From Saccharopolyspora aridisoli (GTDB lineage: Bacteria; Actinomycetota; Actinomycetes; Mycobacteriales; Pseudonocardiaceae): 64,000 nt of DNA. The translations under genes were made by a program, and so were the position numbers. This document shows, one piece after another, positions 43,099 through 52,982 of the stretch. Position 1 is the stretch's first letter; the number at the start of each line of letters is the position of its first letter. Below the pieces are notes generated by a model, which was not told the DNA's origin, ran no database searches, and worked only from the letters and a program-made list of their open reading frames with translations. The DNA lies in assembly GCF_004348445.1 (NCBI RefSeq), contig NZ_SMKV01000025.1, positions 18,041 through 82,040 of the forward strand, written 5' to 3'.

Positions 43099-46000
43099 TC
43101 AAGCTCCACCACCCGAACGTGTACTCATCTCCGGGTTCTCCGGGACCGCGGTGATGAGCTCGCGAAGACCTCGGGCATCCCGGAGGTCCGCAGGTCGCAG
43201 CGTGTAGTCGTGGCGGACGTAGTGGAAGGCGGCCCTGACCTTCTCCAGCGGGGTCTTCGACAGCTCCGCCCACGCCAGCCGGTACGCGGCCAGCTGCACC
43301 GACAGCGACCGGACCTGGTCGCCGGTGGGGACGCCGCCGGTCTTCCAGTCCACGACCGTCCAGCCGCCGTCAAGATCGGGGAAGACCGCGTCCATCCGGC
43401 CGCGCAGGACGATGCCCTCCACCTGCGTCTCGAACGGCACCTCCACGCGGTGCGGGGTCCTGTCGGCCCAAGAGCCTTCGAGGAACGCCTTCCGCAGCTC
43501 GGCGAGGTCCTCGTGCATCGGAGCGGAATCGTCGGCAGCACCGGGCAGTTCGTCGACGTCCAGCAGCGCCGAGGAGGTGAACCGGTGCTCCAGCCAGGCG
43601 TGGAACGCGGTTCCGCGACGGGTCATCGGGTTCGGCGGGAACGGCAGCGGCCGCCGCAGCCTGCGGGCCAGCGCGTCGGTGTCACCGGCGAGCTCGACGA
43701 GCTGGCTGACCGACAGGTGGTCGGGCAGCCTCACCTGCTCGCGTCGCTGCGCGGCGGCAGCACGCTCCGCCAGCAGGACGTCGACGTCGCGCGCCCAACC
43801 GTCGGGGTCCTCGTCCACCTCGATCGAATTCACGGCGGACAGGGCGGTGCGGACCAGCTCCGCGCCTTCGGCGACGGCTTCGCGACGCGGCCCGAGCGGG
43901 TCCACCGGCCACTCGGCGGAGCGGACTTCGTCGGCCAGCGGGTTCTCGGCGTCCTCGTCCGGCGTCGGGCACCACTCGTCGATGACTCCGACGCGGTCAC
44001 CGTGCACGACCTCCGCGGTCTCGGTGAGGAAGTCCGACGGGCCCTTGGGCCGGTCGCCGCTCCCACCCCACCAATGCCCGGACAGGAGCAGCGTGCGCTC
44101 CGAGCGGGTCACCGCGACGTAGAACAGGCGGCGCTCCTCGGCCAGCCGCCGGGCCTCGAACTCCTCGTCGTGGATGCCCAGCGCCTCGCTGAGCTCCTTG
44201 CGGTCCAGCCCGTCCAGCCGGTCCACGTCGAGCTTGGGCAGGTCGGGGGCGTCGCCACGCAGCTCGGCGGGCAGCGAGGTCACCGACCGCAGCCACGACG
44301 AGGACTTGCGCTTGCCGGGGAAGACGTCGTTGACCAGGTGCGGAACCGCCACGACCTGCCACTCCAGGCCCTTGGCCGCGTGCACGGTGAGGATCTGCAC
44401 GCGGTCGTCGGCGACCTCGACCTCACCGGGCTCCAGACCGTCCTCGGCGCGTTCGGCGGCGGCGAAGTAGTCCAGCAGCGACGGCAACGTCGCCGACGGA
44501 CTGGCCGTGGCGAACGAGGTGACCACGTCGGCGAAGGCGTCGAGGTGGATGCGGCCCACACCGCCGGGGCGGGCCAAGCTCTCGATGTCCAGCAGCAGCG
44601 TGCGCTCGGCGTCGGCGACCAGCTCCGGCAGCGGCTGGTCCAGACGCCGTCGCAGGGCCGCCAGCTCGCCGCCGAGCCTGCGGATGCGGTCGTAGCCCTG
44701 CTCCGAGTAGCGCTCCGGCCGGCCGGGGTCGTCGAGCGCGTCTGCCAGGCCCGCCTGCTCGGCGTTCTCCCCGGGCAGCGCGGCCTGGACCACCGCCGAG
44801 GCGTCGTCCGACTCGGGTTCGCCGAAGAACTGCGCGCCGAGCTCCCGCGCCCGCTCCCACAGCGCCGCCAGGTCGGCGGCTCCGATCCGCCAGCGCGAAC
44901 CGGTCAGCAACCGGGCCGCGGCCGTCCCCGCGAGCGGGTCCACGAGCAGCCGGAGCGCGCTGACCAGGTCACGCACCTCCGGCTCGTCCAACAGCCCGCC
45001 GAGGCCGACGACCTCCACCGGAAGACCGCGTTCCCGCAGCGCGACCGCGATGTCGGCCATGTCGGCGCGGCGACGCACCAGCACGGCCGCGGTCGGCGGT
45101 CGGCCGGTCTCGTCGATCGCGGCCTGCCACTGGGCGTGGATCCGGTCGGCCACCCACTCGCGCTCGGCGCGGACGTGCTCGGCCAGCAGCACCCGGATGT
45201 CGCCGTCCTCGGCGCCTTCGCGAGCGCGGAGCTCGTCGACCTCCAGGCCGATCCTGCGCAGCGGTTCGGACACCGAGTTGGCGATCCGCAGCACCTCTTC
45301 GGGATTGCGGAAGCTGGTCAGCAGTCCGTAGCGGTGCGCGGGAGCCAGGTGGTCGGCCTCCGTGCGGGGGAAGTCGGTGGTGAACCGGGGCAGGTTCGCC
45401 GCGCTCGCACCGCGCCAGCCGTAGATCGCCTGCGCCGGGTCGCCCACCGAGGTCACCGGCAAGGAGGCGGAGTCACCGCCGAACAGCGAGCGCAGCAGCA
45501 CGCGCTGGGCGTGTCCGGTGTCCTGGTACTCGTCGAGCAGCACCGCGCCGTAGCGGGCGCGTTCACCCTCGACGACCTCCGGGTGCCCGGCGGCGAGGTT
45601 GGCCGCCAGCGACATCTGGTCGGCGAAGTCCATCGCGCCTTCGCGGCGCTTGCGCTGCGCGTACTCCTCGACCAGCGGCAGCATCGCGATCCGGAGCCGT
45701 TGGGCGGCCACGACCTTCACCAGGTCCTGCGGCAGGTTGGCGCGTTGGCCCTTGGCGCGCGGCGCGTTCTCCACCGCCTCGCAGAGCTTCTCCGCGTGCA
45801 CCCGCAGTTCGTCCGGGCTCACCAGGTGCTCGGCGAGCTCACCCGCCAGCGCCAGCAGGTAGCTGGTGACCGTGGTGGGCACCTTGTCGGTGTCCAGGTC
45901 TTCGGTCCAGCTCGCCACTACGCGGTGCGCGAGCTGCCACGAGGCGGTCGCGGTGAGCAGCCGTGCGCCCGGCTCCACCGGCACGCGCAGCCCGTGCTCG

Positions 46001-46374
46001 CCGACGATGCGCCCGGCGTAGGCGTGGTAGGTCAGCACCGTCGGTTCCTCGGTGAGCACCGCCGACCGCAGCTTCCCGCTCGGATCGACCTCGTCGAGCA
46101 GTCCCGACCCGGCGAGCCTGCGCAGCCGGGCCCGGACCCGGTCGGCGAGCTGGCGGGCGGCCTTGCGGGTGAACGTCAGACCCAGCACCCGCTCGGGCGT
46201 GACCAGCTGGTTGGCGACCAGCCAGACGACGCGCGCGGCCATCGTCTCGGTCTTGCCCGCCCCGGCACCGGCCACGACAAGCGCCGGTTCGGGTGGTGCG
46301 GCGATGACCTCGGCCTGTTCGGGCGTGGGTTGGTGCAAGCCCAGCGCCTGGGCGATCCGCTGTGGACTGATCAC
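43099..46374 (-). CDS. adnB: AdnB: helicase-nuclease subunit of the AdnAB recombination machine
   Basis: AdnAB resects double-strand breaks in Actinobacteria. The 1091-residue protein has Walker A VVAGAGAGKTET, Walker B VLLDEYQDTGHAQ, motif [35 protein letters not shown] and RRLFYVAVTRSERTLLLSGH. A C-terminal RecB-type nuclease follows with GRMDAVFPDLDG and VVDWKTGG (catalytic D and DxK). Its ATG overlaps the adnA stop (46371-46374), so the two are made together. In Mycobacterium the AdnB motor is the dominant one. Confidence 0.95.
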   Translation of the reverse strand: MISPQRIAQALGLHQPTPEQAEVIAAPPEPALVVAGAGAGKTETMAARVVWLVANQLVTPERVLGLTFTRKAARQLADRVRARLRRLAGSGLLDEVDPSGKLRSAVLTEEPTVLTYHAYAGRIVGEHGLRVPVEPGARLLTATASWQLAHRVVASWTEDLDTDKVPTTVTSYLLALAGELAEHLVSPDELRVHAEKLCEAVENAPRAKGQRANLPQDLVKVVAAQRLRIAMLPLVEEYAQRKRREGAMDFADQMSLAANLAAGHPEVVEGERARYGAVLLDEYQDTGHAQRVLLRSLFGGDSASLPVTSVGDPAQAIYGWRGASAANLPRFTTDFPRTEADHLAPAHRYGLLTSFRNPEEVLRIANSVSEPLRRIGLEVDELRAREGAEDGDIRVLLAEHVRAEREWVADRIHAQWQAAIDETGRPPTAAVLVRRRADMADIAVALRERGLPVEVVGLGGLLDEPEVRDLVSALRLLVDPLAGTAAARLLTGSRWRIGAADLAALWERARELGAQFFGEPESDDASAVVQAALPGENAEQAGLADALDDPGRPERYSEQGYDRIRRLGGELAALRRRLDQPLPELVADAERTLLLDIESLARPGGVGRIHLDAFADVVTSFATASPSATLPSLLDYFAAAERAEDGLEPGEVEVADDRVQILTVHAAKGLEWQVVAVPHLVNDVFPGKRKSSSWLRSVTSLPAELRGDAPDLPKLDVDRLDGLDRKELSEALGIHDEEFEARRLAEERRLFYVAVTRSERTLLLSGHWWGGSGDRPKGPSDFLTETAEVVHGDRVGVIDEWCPTPDEDAENPLADEVRSAEWPVDPLGPRREAVAEGAELVRTALSAVNSIEVDEDPDGWARDVDVLLAERAAAAQRREQVRLPDHLSVSQLVELAGDTDALARRLRRPLPFPPNPMTRRGTAFHAWLEHRFTSSALLDVDELPGAADDSAPMHEDLAELRKAFLEGSWADRTPHRVEVPFETQVEGIVLRGRMDAVFPDLDGGWTVVDWKTGGVPTGDQVRSLSVQLAAYRLAWAELSKTPLEKVRAAFHYVRHDYTLRPADLRDARGLRELITAVPENPEMSTRSGGGA

Positions 46375-49300
46375 TGCGAAACCTGCCTACCTGCGGGGTG
46401 AACCGGGCAGCTGGTGCGCGCCGGGCAGCGCGGGCAGTCGGTGTTCTCGCTGGCCACGTAGGCAGGTCCGAGGCTGGACTCGGCGGCGCTGTGCACGACG
46501 TCGAGCCACACCTCGACCTTCTCCTGGTCGAGCGGTTCCTGCGCGCGTTCGGTGGCCGAGCCCTTGCGGTCGGATTTGGCGACGTAGAGCAGCCGGGCTC
46601 CCCCGGGCTCCTGCTCGTCGCCGAAGGCACCGAGCGCGGCGGCCAGCTGGTACACCGCCAGCTGCGGGTGCTCCTCAGCATCCCCTTTGCTGACCGGCGC
46701 TTTCGCCGTTTTGACGTCGACGACGACCGGGCGTCCCGAGGTGTCGGCTTCGAGCCGGTCGACCCGTCCGCGCAGCCGCAGCCAGGGGCCTCCCTCGCGG
46801 CCCTGCACGGTGACGTCGAGATCGCGTTCCACGCCGATCTGGGTGAGTTCGGCGCGGGACTGCACCAGCCAGACGACGAAGGCGTTGAGCATCCCCTCGA
46901 CGCGCTCCCGCTCCTTGCGGGAGAACCACGGCGCCCCGGCATCGATGGTCTGCCAGGCCTCGTCGAGCGCCTGGTGCAGCTGGTCGGTGTCGGCGCCCTC
47001 GGCGGCGGCCTGCACCAGCGCGTGCACGAGAGTTCCCGTGACGGCGGCGAGTTCGGCCGTGTCCTGACCACCGTTGCGCTCGACCAGCCAGCGCAGCGGG
47101 CACTTCGCGAGTATGTCCACTGTGGAAGGCGAGACCTTGACCGGGTCGTCGCCGGTGACCAGCGGCGCGTCGGTGGACGGTGCGGGCAGGCCGTACCAGG
47201 CGGCGGGGTCCGCGCCGGGCACTCCGTCGGCGGCGAGTCGGGCGAGCTGCCCCGCCGCGCGGCGCCTGCGCTCCTCGGACTCCTCGGAGTCGCAGACCAC
47301 CCGGCGCAGCTCGCCGACCAGATCCGGCAGCGTGAGACCGCGCTCCGGACGGGCGATCGGGCGTTCCGCGGAATCCGGATCGCTCTCCACGCCGTCGAGC
47401 TCGTCGAGGAACCGGGAGGGCTGCTCGTCCTCACCGCGCACCGCGCTGACCAGCAGACTGCGCCGGGCGCGGCTCGCGGCGACCAGCAGCAGCCGTCGTT
47501 CCTCGGCCAGCAGCGGCGCCGTCGCCGACACCCGTTCGGCGGTCATCCCGGACAGCACGTCGACCAGGTGCTCCACGCCCAGCAGCGATCCGCGGAGCCG
47601 CAGGTCGGGCCAGCTGCCCTCCTGCACGCCCGGAACCGCCACCACGTCCCACTCCTGGCCGGACGCGGCGTGGGCGGTGAGGATCTGGACCGCGTTGTCG
47701 CGCGGCGCGGTCGGCGCCAGCGAGGACCCGGCGATCTGCTGGTCGGTGAGGTAGTCGGCGAACCCGGCCGCGTCGTTGCCCGGCGACCGGTCGACGAACT
47801 GGGCCGCCGCGTCGAACAGCGCCACGATCGCGTCCAGGTCGCGGTCGGCCTGCGCGCCGGTGACGCCGTGGCGCTCCGACTGGGCGACCCAGCGCTTCTC
47901 CAAGCCGCTGGCCTTCCACACCCGCCACAGGGTTTCTTCGACGCTCTGCCCCTTGTCCGCCGACTCCTGCGCGGTGCGCAGCAGGGCCGCGACGCGGCGG
48001 GCGGGTTCGGCGGCCGAGTCCTCCAGCGCGGCCAGCCGGTCGCCGTCGCGCAGCACCTCGACCAGCAGCTCACCGCTGGGACGACTGCCACCCGACGCCG
48101 ATTCCAAGCGCAGCAGACCCCGCCGCAACCGGCGCAGCGCCAGCGGGTCGGCGCCGCCGAGCTGCGAGGACAGCAGCACCGCCGCCGCCTCGGCGTCGAG
48201 CTCGTGCGGGCGAACCGCGCACCGCAGCAGTGTCAGCAGTGGACGGACGGCGGCGCGCTGCGGCAGCGGCACGTCGTCCACCGTCAGCGCGATCGGTACC
48301 CCGGCGGCCAGCAGCGCGCGCCGCAGCACCGGCAGCGACCGGCCCGTCGAGCGCACCACCACCCCCATCCTCGACCAGGGGATCTCGTCGAGCAGGTGCG
48401 CGCGGCGGAGCTGGTCGGCGACCCACGCCGCCTCCTGCGCCTCGGTCGCCAGCAGCCGCACCTGCACCGCACCGCTCGCCGTCTCGTCCTGCTCGGACTC
48501 CGGCTCGGGTTCGACGAGGCGGCGCTGCGGCCCGTGGCCGGGCAGCCGGGCAGCCAAGCGCTGCACGGCTTCTCGCACCGACTTCGACATGCGGTGATCG
48601 ACCGTGAGCACGGTGGTGTCGGTGCCGCCGGGATCGGCGTCGAGCAGGCAACGCGGGTCGGCGCCGCGGAAGGTGTAGACGGACTGGTCCGGGTCACCGG
48701 CGAGGATGAACTCGGTGGCGGTGTCGCCGAGCGTGCGGATCAGCCGGTACTGCTGGGGGTCCAGGTGCTGCGCGTCGTCGACCAGCACGTACCGGACCCG
48801 GTCCTGCTCGGCCATGAGCAGGCCGGAGTCGGTGGCGAAGGCCAGGCGCGCGGAGCCGACGAGCTCGGCGGCGTCGAGGGCCGGAGCCTGCGAGCCTCCG
48901 GCGCCGCGCAGCAGCGTGACCTGCTCGTACTGGCGGCCGAACCGCCCTGCGGCAACCCATTCCGGACGTCCGTGCTCGCGCCCGAGGGCGATCAGCCGGT
49001 CCGGGTCGACGCCGCGTTCGGCCGCGCGCAGCAGCAGGTCCCGCAGCTCTTCAGCGAAACCGGGGACGGTCAGGGCCGGTCGCAGCGGCTCCGGCCAGTC
49101 GGGGGCGCCCTGCTCGACGTCGCCTTCCAGCAGTTCGCGGACCAGGGCGTCCTGGTCAGGGCCGTTGAGCAGCTGCGGCGGCGGGAGCTCGTCGCGCACC
49201 GCCTGCAGCCGCAGGACGGCGAAGGCGTAGGAGTGCACGGTGCGCACCAGCGGCTCCGGGGCGGTGCGCACGTCCTCGCCGGATCCGGTGAGCAAGCGGG

Positions 49301-49559
49301 TGATCTCGGTGCGCATCCACGACGCCGCGCGGCGGCTGGAGGTGAGCACGAGGACGTTCTCCGGTGACACGCCCCGGTTTCGGATCCGGTCGGCCGCGAC
49401 CTCAGCGATCAGCGTCGACTTCCCCGTTCCCGGACCGCCCAGCACGCGGAGGAATCCGAAGGAGTGCTCCAGCGCGCGGCGGCCCGCTTCGTCCCAGGTC
49501 GTGGCGCGGCGCGCGGTCCTGGCGCGGCGCACGAGCACGGGCGAGGTCGCGGGAGGCAC
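46371..49559 (-). CDS. adnA: AdnA: helicase-nuclease subunit of AdnAB with iron-sulfur nuclease
   Basis: The 1062-residue protein begins [18 protein letters not shown]. It has Walker [17 protein letters not shown], Walker [48 protein letters not shown] and [17 protein letters not shown]. The nuclease shows [18 protein letters not shown] and four cysteines set for an iron-sulfur cluster (LAKCPLRW, then [17 protein letters not shown]). GTG 49559 is inferred. Longer in-frame extension to 51203 is antisense to the chitinase gene and rejected. Confidence 0.93.
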   Translation of the reverse strand: MPPATSPVLVRRARTARRATTWDEAGRRALEHSFGFLRVLGGPGTGKSTLIAEVAADRIRNRGVSPENVLVLTSSRRAASWMRTEITRLLTGSGEDVRTAPEPLVRTVHSYAFAVLRLQAVRDELPPPQLLNGPDQDALVRELLEGDVEQGAPDWPEPLRPALTVPGFAEELRDLLLRAAERGVDPDRLIALGREHGRPEWVAAGRFGRQYEQVTLLRGAGGSQAPALDAAELVGSARLAFATDSGLLMAEQDRVRYVLVDDAQHLDPQQYRLIRTLGDTATEFILAGDPDQSVYTFRGADPRCLLDADPGGTDTTVLTVDHRMSKSVREAVQRLAARLPGHGPQRRLVEPEPESEQDETASGAVQVRLLATEAQEAAWVADQLRRAHLLDEIPWSRMGVVVRSTGRSLPVLRRALLAAGVPIALTVDDVPLPQRAAVRPLLTLLRCAVRPHELDAEAAAVLLSSQLGGADPLALRRLRRGLLRLESASGGSRPSGELLVEVLRDGDRLAALEDSAAEPARRVAALLRTAQESADKGQSVEETLWRVWKASGLEKRWVAQSERHGVTGAQADRDLDAIVALFDAAAQFVDRSPGNDAAGFADYLTDQQIAGSSLAPTAPRDNAVQILTAHAASGQEWDVVAVPGVQEGSWPDLRLRGSLLGVEHLVDVLSGMTAERVSATAPLLAEERRLLLVAASRARRSLLVSAVRGEDEQPSRFLDELDGVESDPDSAERPIARPERGLTLPDLVGELRRVVCDSEESEERRRRAAGQLARLAADGVPGADPAAWYGLPAPSTDAPLVTGDDPVKVSPSTVDILAKCPLRWLVERNGGQDTAELAAVTGTLVHALVQAAAEGADTDQLHQALDEAWQTIDAGAPWFSRKERERVEGMLNAFVVWLVQSRAELTQIGVERDLDVTVQGREGGPWLRLRGRVDRLEADTSGRPVVVDVKTAKAPVSKGDAEEHPQLAVYQLAAALGAFGDEQEPGGARLLYVAKSDRKGSATERAQEPLDQEKVEVWLDVVHSAAESSLGPAYVASENTDCPRCPARTSCPVHPAGRQVSQ

Positions 49560-49672
49560 GCACCGAATGGAACCACGTCGAAGCGACAAGATCGGCTCCG
49601 GGCACGCCGGAATGTGCCCGAGTTCTCCGGGATTTCCAACTGTGAATGCTGGGATCGCGCTCCGACGTTTGG

Positions 49673-49684
49673 TGGTGCAAACCA
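49673..49684 (+). promoter_or_regulatory. DasR-like box upstream of the chitinase gene
   Basis: TGGTGCAAACCA has the TGGT-N4-ACCA half-sites of the DasR-responsive element (consensus core TGGTCTAGACCA), about 106 bases before the chitinase start. DasR represses chitin and GlcNAc genes in actinomycetes. The central four bases differ from the consensus. Confidence 0.42.
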
Positions 49685-49790
49685 ATTTCGCGGTCTGGCA
49701 AATTTCCTCCCATCGCGGGCCTCCCCCGCCCGTGACCTGCGGATTCGCGCACCCCCGACCGCGCGACGCAACCCCGAAGAAGGAGGAAGA

Positions 49791-50768
49791 GTGAGCAAGA
49801 TCCGCACGAGCCTGCTCGCCGGCGCCGCCGTTCTCGGCACGTTGGCCATCGGCGCGGCCCCGGCGCTCGGCGCCGAGGAGCCCAGCGCCGCCACGAGCCC
49901 GGTCGCCGCCTCGCCGTACCTGTACAACGGCTGGGGAAGCCCGCCCGCGCCGGCCGACGTCATGAACGCGACCGGCATCAAGGACTTCACCCTCGCGTTC
50001 ATCAACTCTGACGGCGGGTGCAACCCCGCTTGGGACGGTCAGCGCCCGCTCGACGGCCAGGACAAGGCCACCATCGACGCGATCCGCGGCGCCGGCGGTG
50101 ACGTGATCCCGTCCATCGGCGGCTACTCCGGCACCAAGCTCGGCGAGGTGTGCGCCGACGCCCAGCAGCTGGCCGCGGCCTACCAGAAGCTGATCGATGC
50201 CTACGGCCTCAAGGCCATCGACATCGACATCGAGGCCACCGAGTTCGAGGGCCAGGCGTCCCGGGACAAGGTCGTCGAGGCGCTGAAGATCGTCAAGGAG
50301 GCCAATCCCGGCCTGCTGACCGTGGTCACCTTCCCGACCACCACCACCGGCCCGAACGAGAACGGCAAGGCGATGTTCGCCAAGGCCGCCGAGATCGGCG
50401 CGAACATCGACGTGTGGACGCAGATGCCGTTCGACTTCAACGGCTCCGACATGGCCGCGGACACCATCTCCGCGACCGAGGGCCTCAAGGAGGCGCTGAA
50501 GGCCAGCTTCGGCTACGACGACGCCGACGCCTACGCGCACTCCGGCATCTCGTCGATGAACGGCAAGACCGACGTCGAGGGCGAGCTCGTCGACCAGGCA
50601 GCGTTCCAGGAGATGGCGGACTACGCCAAGGAGAAGGGCCTCGGCCGCTTCACCTTCTGGTCGGTCAACCGCGACCGCCCGTGCAGCGGCGGTGCCGTGG
50701 ACTCCTGCAGCGGCATCGACCAGCAGGACTGGGACTTCTCCAAGATCGTCGCCGGCTTCCAGGGCTGA
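49791..50768 (+). CDS. Secreted glycoside hydrolase family 18 chitinase
   Basis: The 325-residue protein starts with a Sec signal ([30 protein letters not shown] split near Ala 28). The GH18 barrel follows, with [10 protein letters not shown] (SxGG) and the catalytic motif [11 protein letters not shown] (DxxDxDxE type, Glu as acid). [22 protein letters not shown] and [16 protein letters not shown] follow. There is no chitin-binding module. It should cleave chitin or related beta-1,4-GlcNAc polymers outside the cell. GTG 49791 follows AAGGAGGAAGA. It occupies the place where Mycobacterium has lipV. Confidence 0.93.
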   Translation: MSKIRTSLLAGAAVLGTLAIGAAPALGAEEPSAATSPVAASPYLYNGWGSPPAPADVMNATGIKDFTLAFINSDGGCNPAWDGQRPLDGQDKATIDAIRGAGGDVIPSIGGYSGTKLGEVCADAQQLAAAYQKLIDAYGLKAIDIDIEATEFEGQASRDKVVEALKIVKEANPGLLTVVTFPTTTTGPNENGKAMFAKAAEIGANIDVWTQMPFDFNGSDMAADTISATEGLKEALKASFGYDDADAYAHSGISSMNGKTDVEGELVDQAAFQEMADYAKEKGLGRFTFWSVNRDRPCSGGAVDSCSGIDQQDWDFSKIVAGFQG

Positions 50769-50784
50769 CGCTCGATCCCTCATC

Positions 50785-50818
50785 AACGGCCCGCCCCCTC
50801 CACCCGGGGCGGGCCGTT
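50785..50818 (+). terminator. Chitinase terminator
   Basis: AACGGCCCGCCCC and GGGGCGGGCCGTT form a perfect 13-bp stem, 17 bases past the stop. Confidence 0.88.
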
Positions 50819-50930
50819 CCCGTCCTGGTCCGAACTGACCCGACACGAGCGACGTCGATCCTGGACGGTTCCGACCAGAACTGCCCGCGAGGCGACCGGG
50901 AGCGCTCAGCGGTGCGGTAGTTTCCGGTGC

Positions 50931-51218
50931 GTGGACGAGGAGACGTTCGAGCGGGTCCGAGCCGTGGTCGCGTCGATCCCCCCTGGGCGAGTGCTCTCCT
51001 ACGGCGACGTCGCCGAGCTCGCAGGGCTCCGGTCCGCGCGGCTCGTCGGGCGGATCATGTCCGAGGACACCGCCGACCTGCCCTGGCACCGCGTGCTGCG
51101 CTCCAACGGGACCGTCGCCGACCACATCCGCCACCGGCAGCTCGAACTCCTCCGAGCCGAAGGCGTCCTGGCCCGAGACGGGCGGGTCGACATGCGCCAA
51201 CACCGCTGGACCAGCTGA
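50931..51218 (+). CDS. Alkyltransferase-like (ATL) DNA repair protein
   Basis: The 95-residue protein matches the DNA-binding domain of O6-alkylguanine-DNA methyltransferase (PPGRVLSYGDVAELAG, RSARLVGRIM). The active-site PCHR motif reads PWHRVL, with Trp in place of the alkyl-accepting Cys. That is the ATL pattern: the protein binds alkylated guanine and hands it to nucleotide excision repair. GTG 50931 lies seven bases after TAGTTT, suggesting a leaderless mRNA. This is the Rv3204 position. Confidence 0.88.
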   Translation: MDEETFERVRAVVASIPPGRVLSYGDVAELAGLRSARLVGRIMSEDTADLPWHRVLRSNGTVADHIRHRQLELLRAEGVLARDGRVDMRQHRWTS

Positions 51219-51224
51219 CCGACG

Positions 51225-52028
51225 TCAGGCACCCCGGGTGGGCAGCTCCTCGGTGACGAGGCGGACCAGGGCCGCGGTGCGGGCTCGGTCCGGGATCGCA
51301 TGGGGCAGGCCGGCTTCGGCGATGGGCGCTGCCGTGACCGGGCCGACGCAGGCGATGAGGACGTTCTCGCGCAGCGCCTTTCGGAGCGCCTCGCCCCGGT
51401 CGGTGCGGTCGGCGCGGGCCAGGAAGTTGGTCGCGGCGGGAGCGCTGGTGAACGGCAGGGCGTCCACCTCGCCCGCGATGACCGCGTCGATGAGGCGGTC
51501 CAGCGGGTCCAACTCGACGGGGTCGGTCCAGCGGTAGACCGCGACCGGGACGACCTCGGCTCCCGCTTCGGTGAGTGCGCGGCGGAATTCGAGCATCGGG
51601 TCGCCGTGGACCTGCAGCACGACCCGCTTGCCTGCAACGCCCTGCTCCAGCAGGTAGGCGAGGATCTCGGCGGACTCCTCGGACGGCGAGGTCCACTCCT
51701 CGCGCAGTCCGGCCCCGCGCACCGCGCCCTTGGCCTTCGCGCCCCGCGCCACCACCCGGGCATCGCCGAGGTGCGCCAGCAGTGCATCACCCGAGGCCTC
51801 GGACCAACCCCGGAAACCCATGCCGGTGATCGCCACGGCGAAGTCCACCGGAGCCGAGAGCACCCGCTCGGTGGCGGCGGCGAGCTCCCCGTCCTCCGGC
51901 AGCGGAACCGTGTGCATCGCGGCCCCGAACAGCACGCGAGCACCCCGGCGGGCCAGCAAGTTGCCGATCTCCTCGGCCTTGCGCTCCGCCGTGATCCCGA
52001 CCGTGAAACCGCTCAGAACGTCCTGCAC
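51225..52028 (-). CDS. Uroporphyrinogen-III synthase family (HemD-like) protein
   Basis: About 267 residues with the HemD two-lobe pattern: FTVGITAERKAEEIGNLLARRGARVLF at the start, AVAITGMGFRGW, GKRVVLQVHGD, VYRWTDP, DALPFTSAPAATNFL and VLIACVGPVTAAPIAEAG. It may close the tetrapyrrole ring or be a regulator of the NnaR type, but the C-terminal DNA-binding domain of NnaR is missing. No other heme genes are here. GTG 52028 is preferred to a TTG six codons earlier. Confidence 0.83.
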   Translation of the reverse strand: MQDVLSGFTVGITAERKAEEIGNLLARRGARVLFGAAMHTVPLPEDGELAAATERVLSAPVDFAVAITGMGFRGWSEASGDALLAHLGDARVVARGAKAKGAVRGAGLREEWTSPSEESAEILAYLLEQGVAGKRVVLQVHGDPMLEFRRALTEAGAEVVPVAVYRWTDPVELDPLDRLIDAVIAGEVDALPFTSAPAATNFLARADRTDRGEALRKALRENVLIACVGPVTAAPIAEAGLPHAIPDRARTAALVRLVTEELPTRGA

Positions 52029-52074
52029 GCGCCCATCGTCACACAACCACCCGCGCGAACCGAGGCGAAGCCCG

Positions 52075-52872
52075 TCACAGGACTTCGAGCACGACCTTCG
52101 ACGCGCGCTCCAAGCCCGTCAGCGTCTTCGCGGAAGAGCGCGGGTGCAGCGCGTGCACCGCGAGCCGGAACAGCAGGCCGCGCAGCAACGCCTGCGGCCA
52201 GTCGGTCAGGTGCGACCAGCGCTCCACGATCGCCGGATCGGCTCCGCCCCAGGCCAGCGAGTCCACGACCACCACGGCCGCGGCCCACTCGGCGGGCCGC
52301 CAGTAGGCGTTGAAGTCGATCACTCCGGGCGAGGCGTCGCCGGCGAAGAGCACGTTGCCGAACAGGTCACCGTGCACGACCTGCGCCTGCAGCTGCACCG
52401 GGCGCCGCGAACCGGCCAGCACGTCGTAGAGCCTGCCGCCCTTCTCCTGCGGCAGCGCGTAGTCCACCTCACCCCACGCCATCCGGTCGGACAGCGCGTA
52501 GATGTCCTGGCGCAGCTGCAGGAACCGCGGCCGGGACAGGAACCTGCTCGCCGCGTGCAGCCGCAGCGACATGGCCACGACCTCGTCGTGCCGCGGTTCG
52601 GGACGGCCCCCGACGTCGCGGCTGGCGGACCAGCCCGACACCACCCAGCGGCCGTCGGTCGAGCGGACCGGACGCGAGATCCGGACGTCGTCGGGTTCCA
52701 GCACGTCGAGGGTCTGCGCGACCCACGCGGCTTCGGCGGTGTTGGCGGCCGGCTTGAGCACGATCTCGCCGCAACGCCACGCGACCGCGCCCTCCAGCGC
52801 CTCGGGCTCTTCGACTCGCGCCCCGAACGCCGCGCACACGTGCGGCGGTGGCGGCTCCGGCGTAGCACTCAC
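52075..52872 (-). CDS. TIGR02569-family, aminoglycoside phosphotransferase-like protein
   Basis: The 265-residue protein has the kinase-like fold. AWRCGEIVLKPAANT fits the ATP lysine strand, VVHGDLFGNVLFAG the catalytic loop and GVIDFNAYWRPAEWAAAVVVVD the metal-binding aspartate strand. The family TIGR02569 is actinobacterial (Rv3205c-like) and its substrate is unknown. GTG 52872 fits the family start. It lies 46 bases upstream of the HemD-like gene on the same strand. Confidence 0.82.
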   Translation of the reverse strand: MSATPEPPPPHVCAAFGARVEEPEALEGAVAWRCGEIVLKPAANTAEAAWVAQTLDVLEPDDVRISRPVRSTDGRWVVSGWSASRDVGGRPEPRHDEVVAMSLRLHAASRFLSRPRFLQLRQDIYALSDRMAWGEVDYALPQEKGGRLYDVLAGSRRPVQLQAQVVHGDLFGNVLFAGDASPGVIDFNAYWRPAEWAAAVVVVDSLAWGGADPAIVERWSHLTDWPQALLRGLLFRLAVHALHPRSSAKTLTGLERASKVVLEVL

Positions 52873-52982
52873 GCGCCAGACGCTACCTCGGAGATCGTGC
52901 GTTGGGCAGCAGGCGCTCCGGAGAACGCAAGAGTGGTGCACCAGTTCCGAAGAAGCGGTGCACCACTCTGACGCTACTTCGA

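Noticed and set aside
42475..46401. A 1308-codon plus-strand frame opposite adnB
   Set aside because: Antisense shadow; the minus strand encodes all AdnB helicase motifs.
46371..51203. A 1610-codon minus-strand frame extending adnA across the chitinase gene
   Set aside because: The extension is antisense to a clear GH18 chitinase with signal peptide and ribosome site; it is a high-GC shadow frame.
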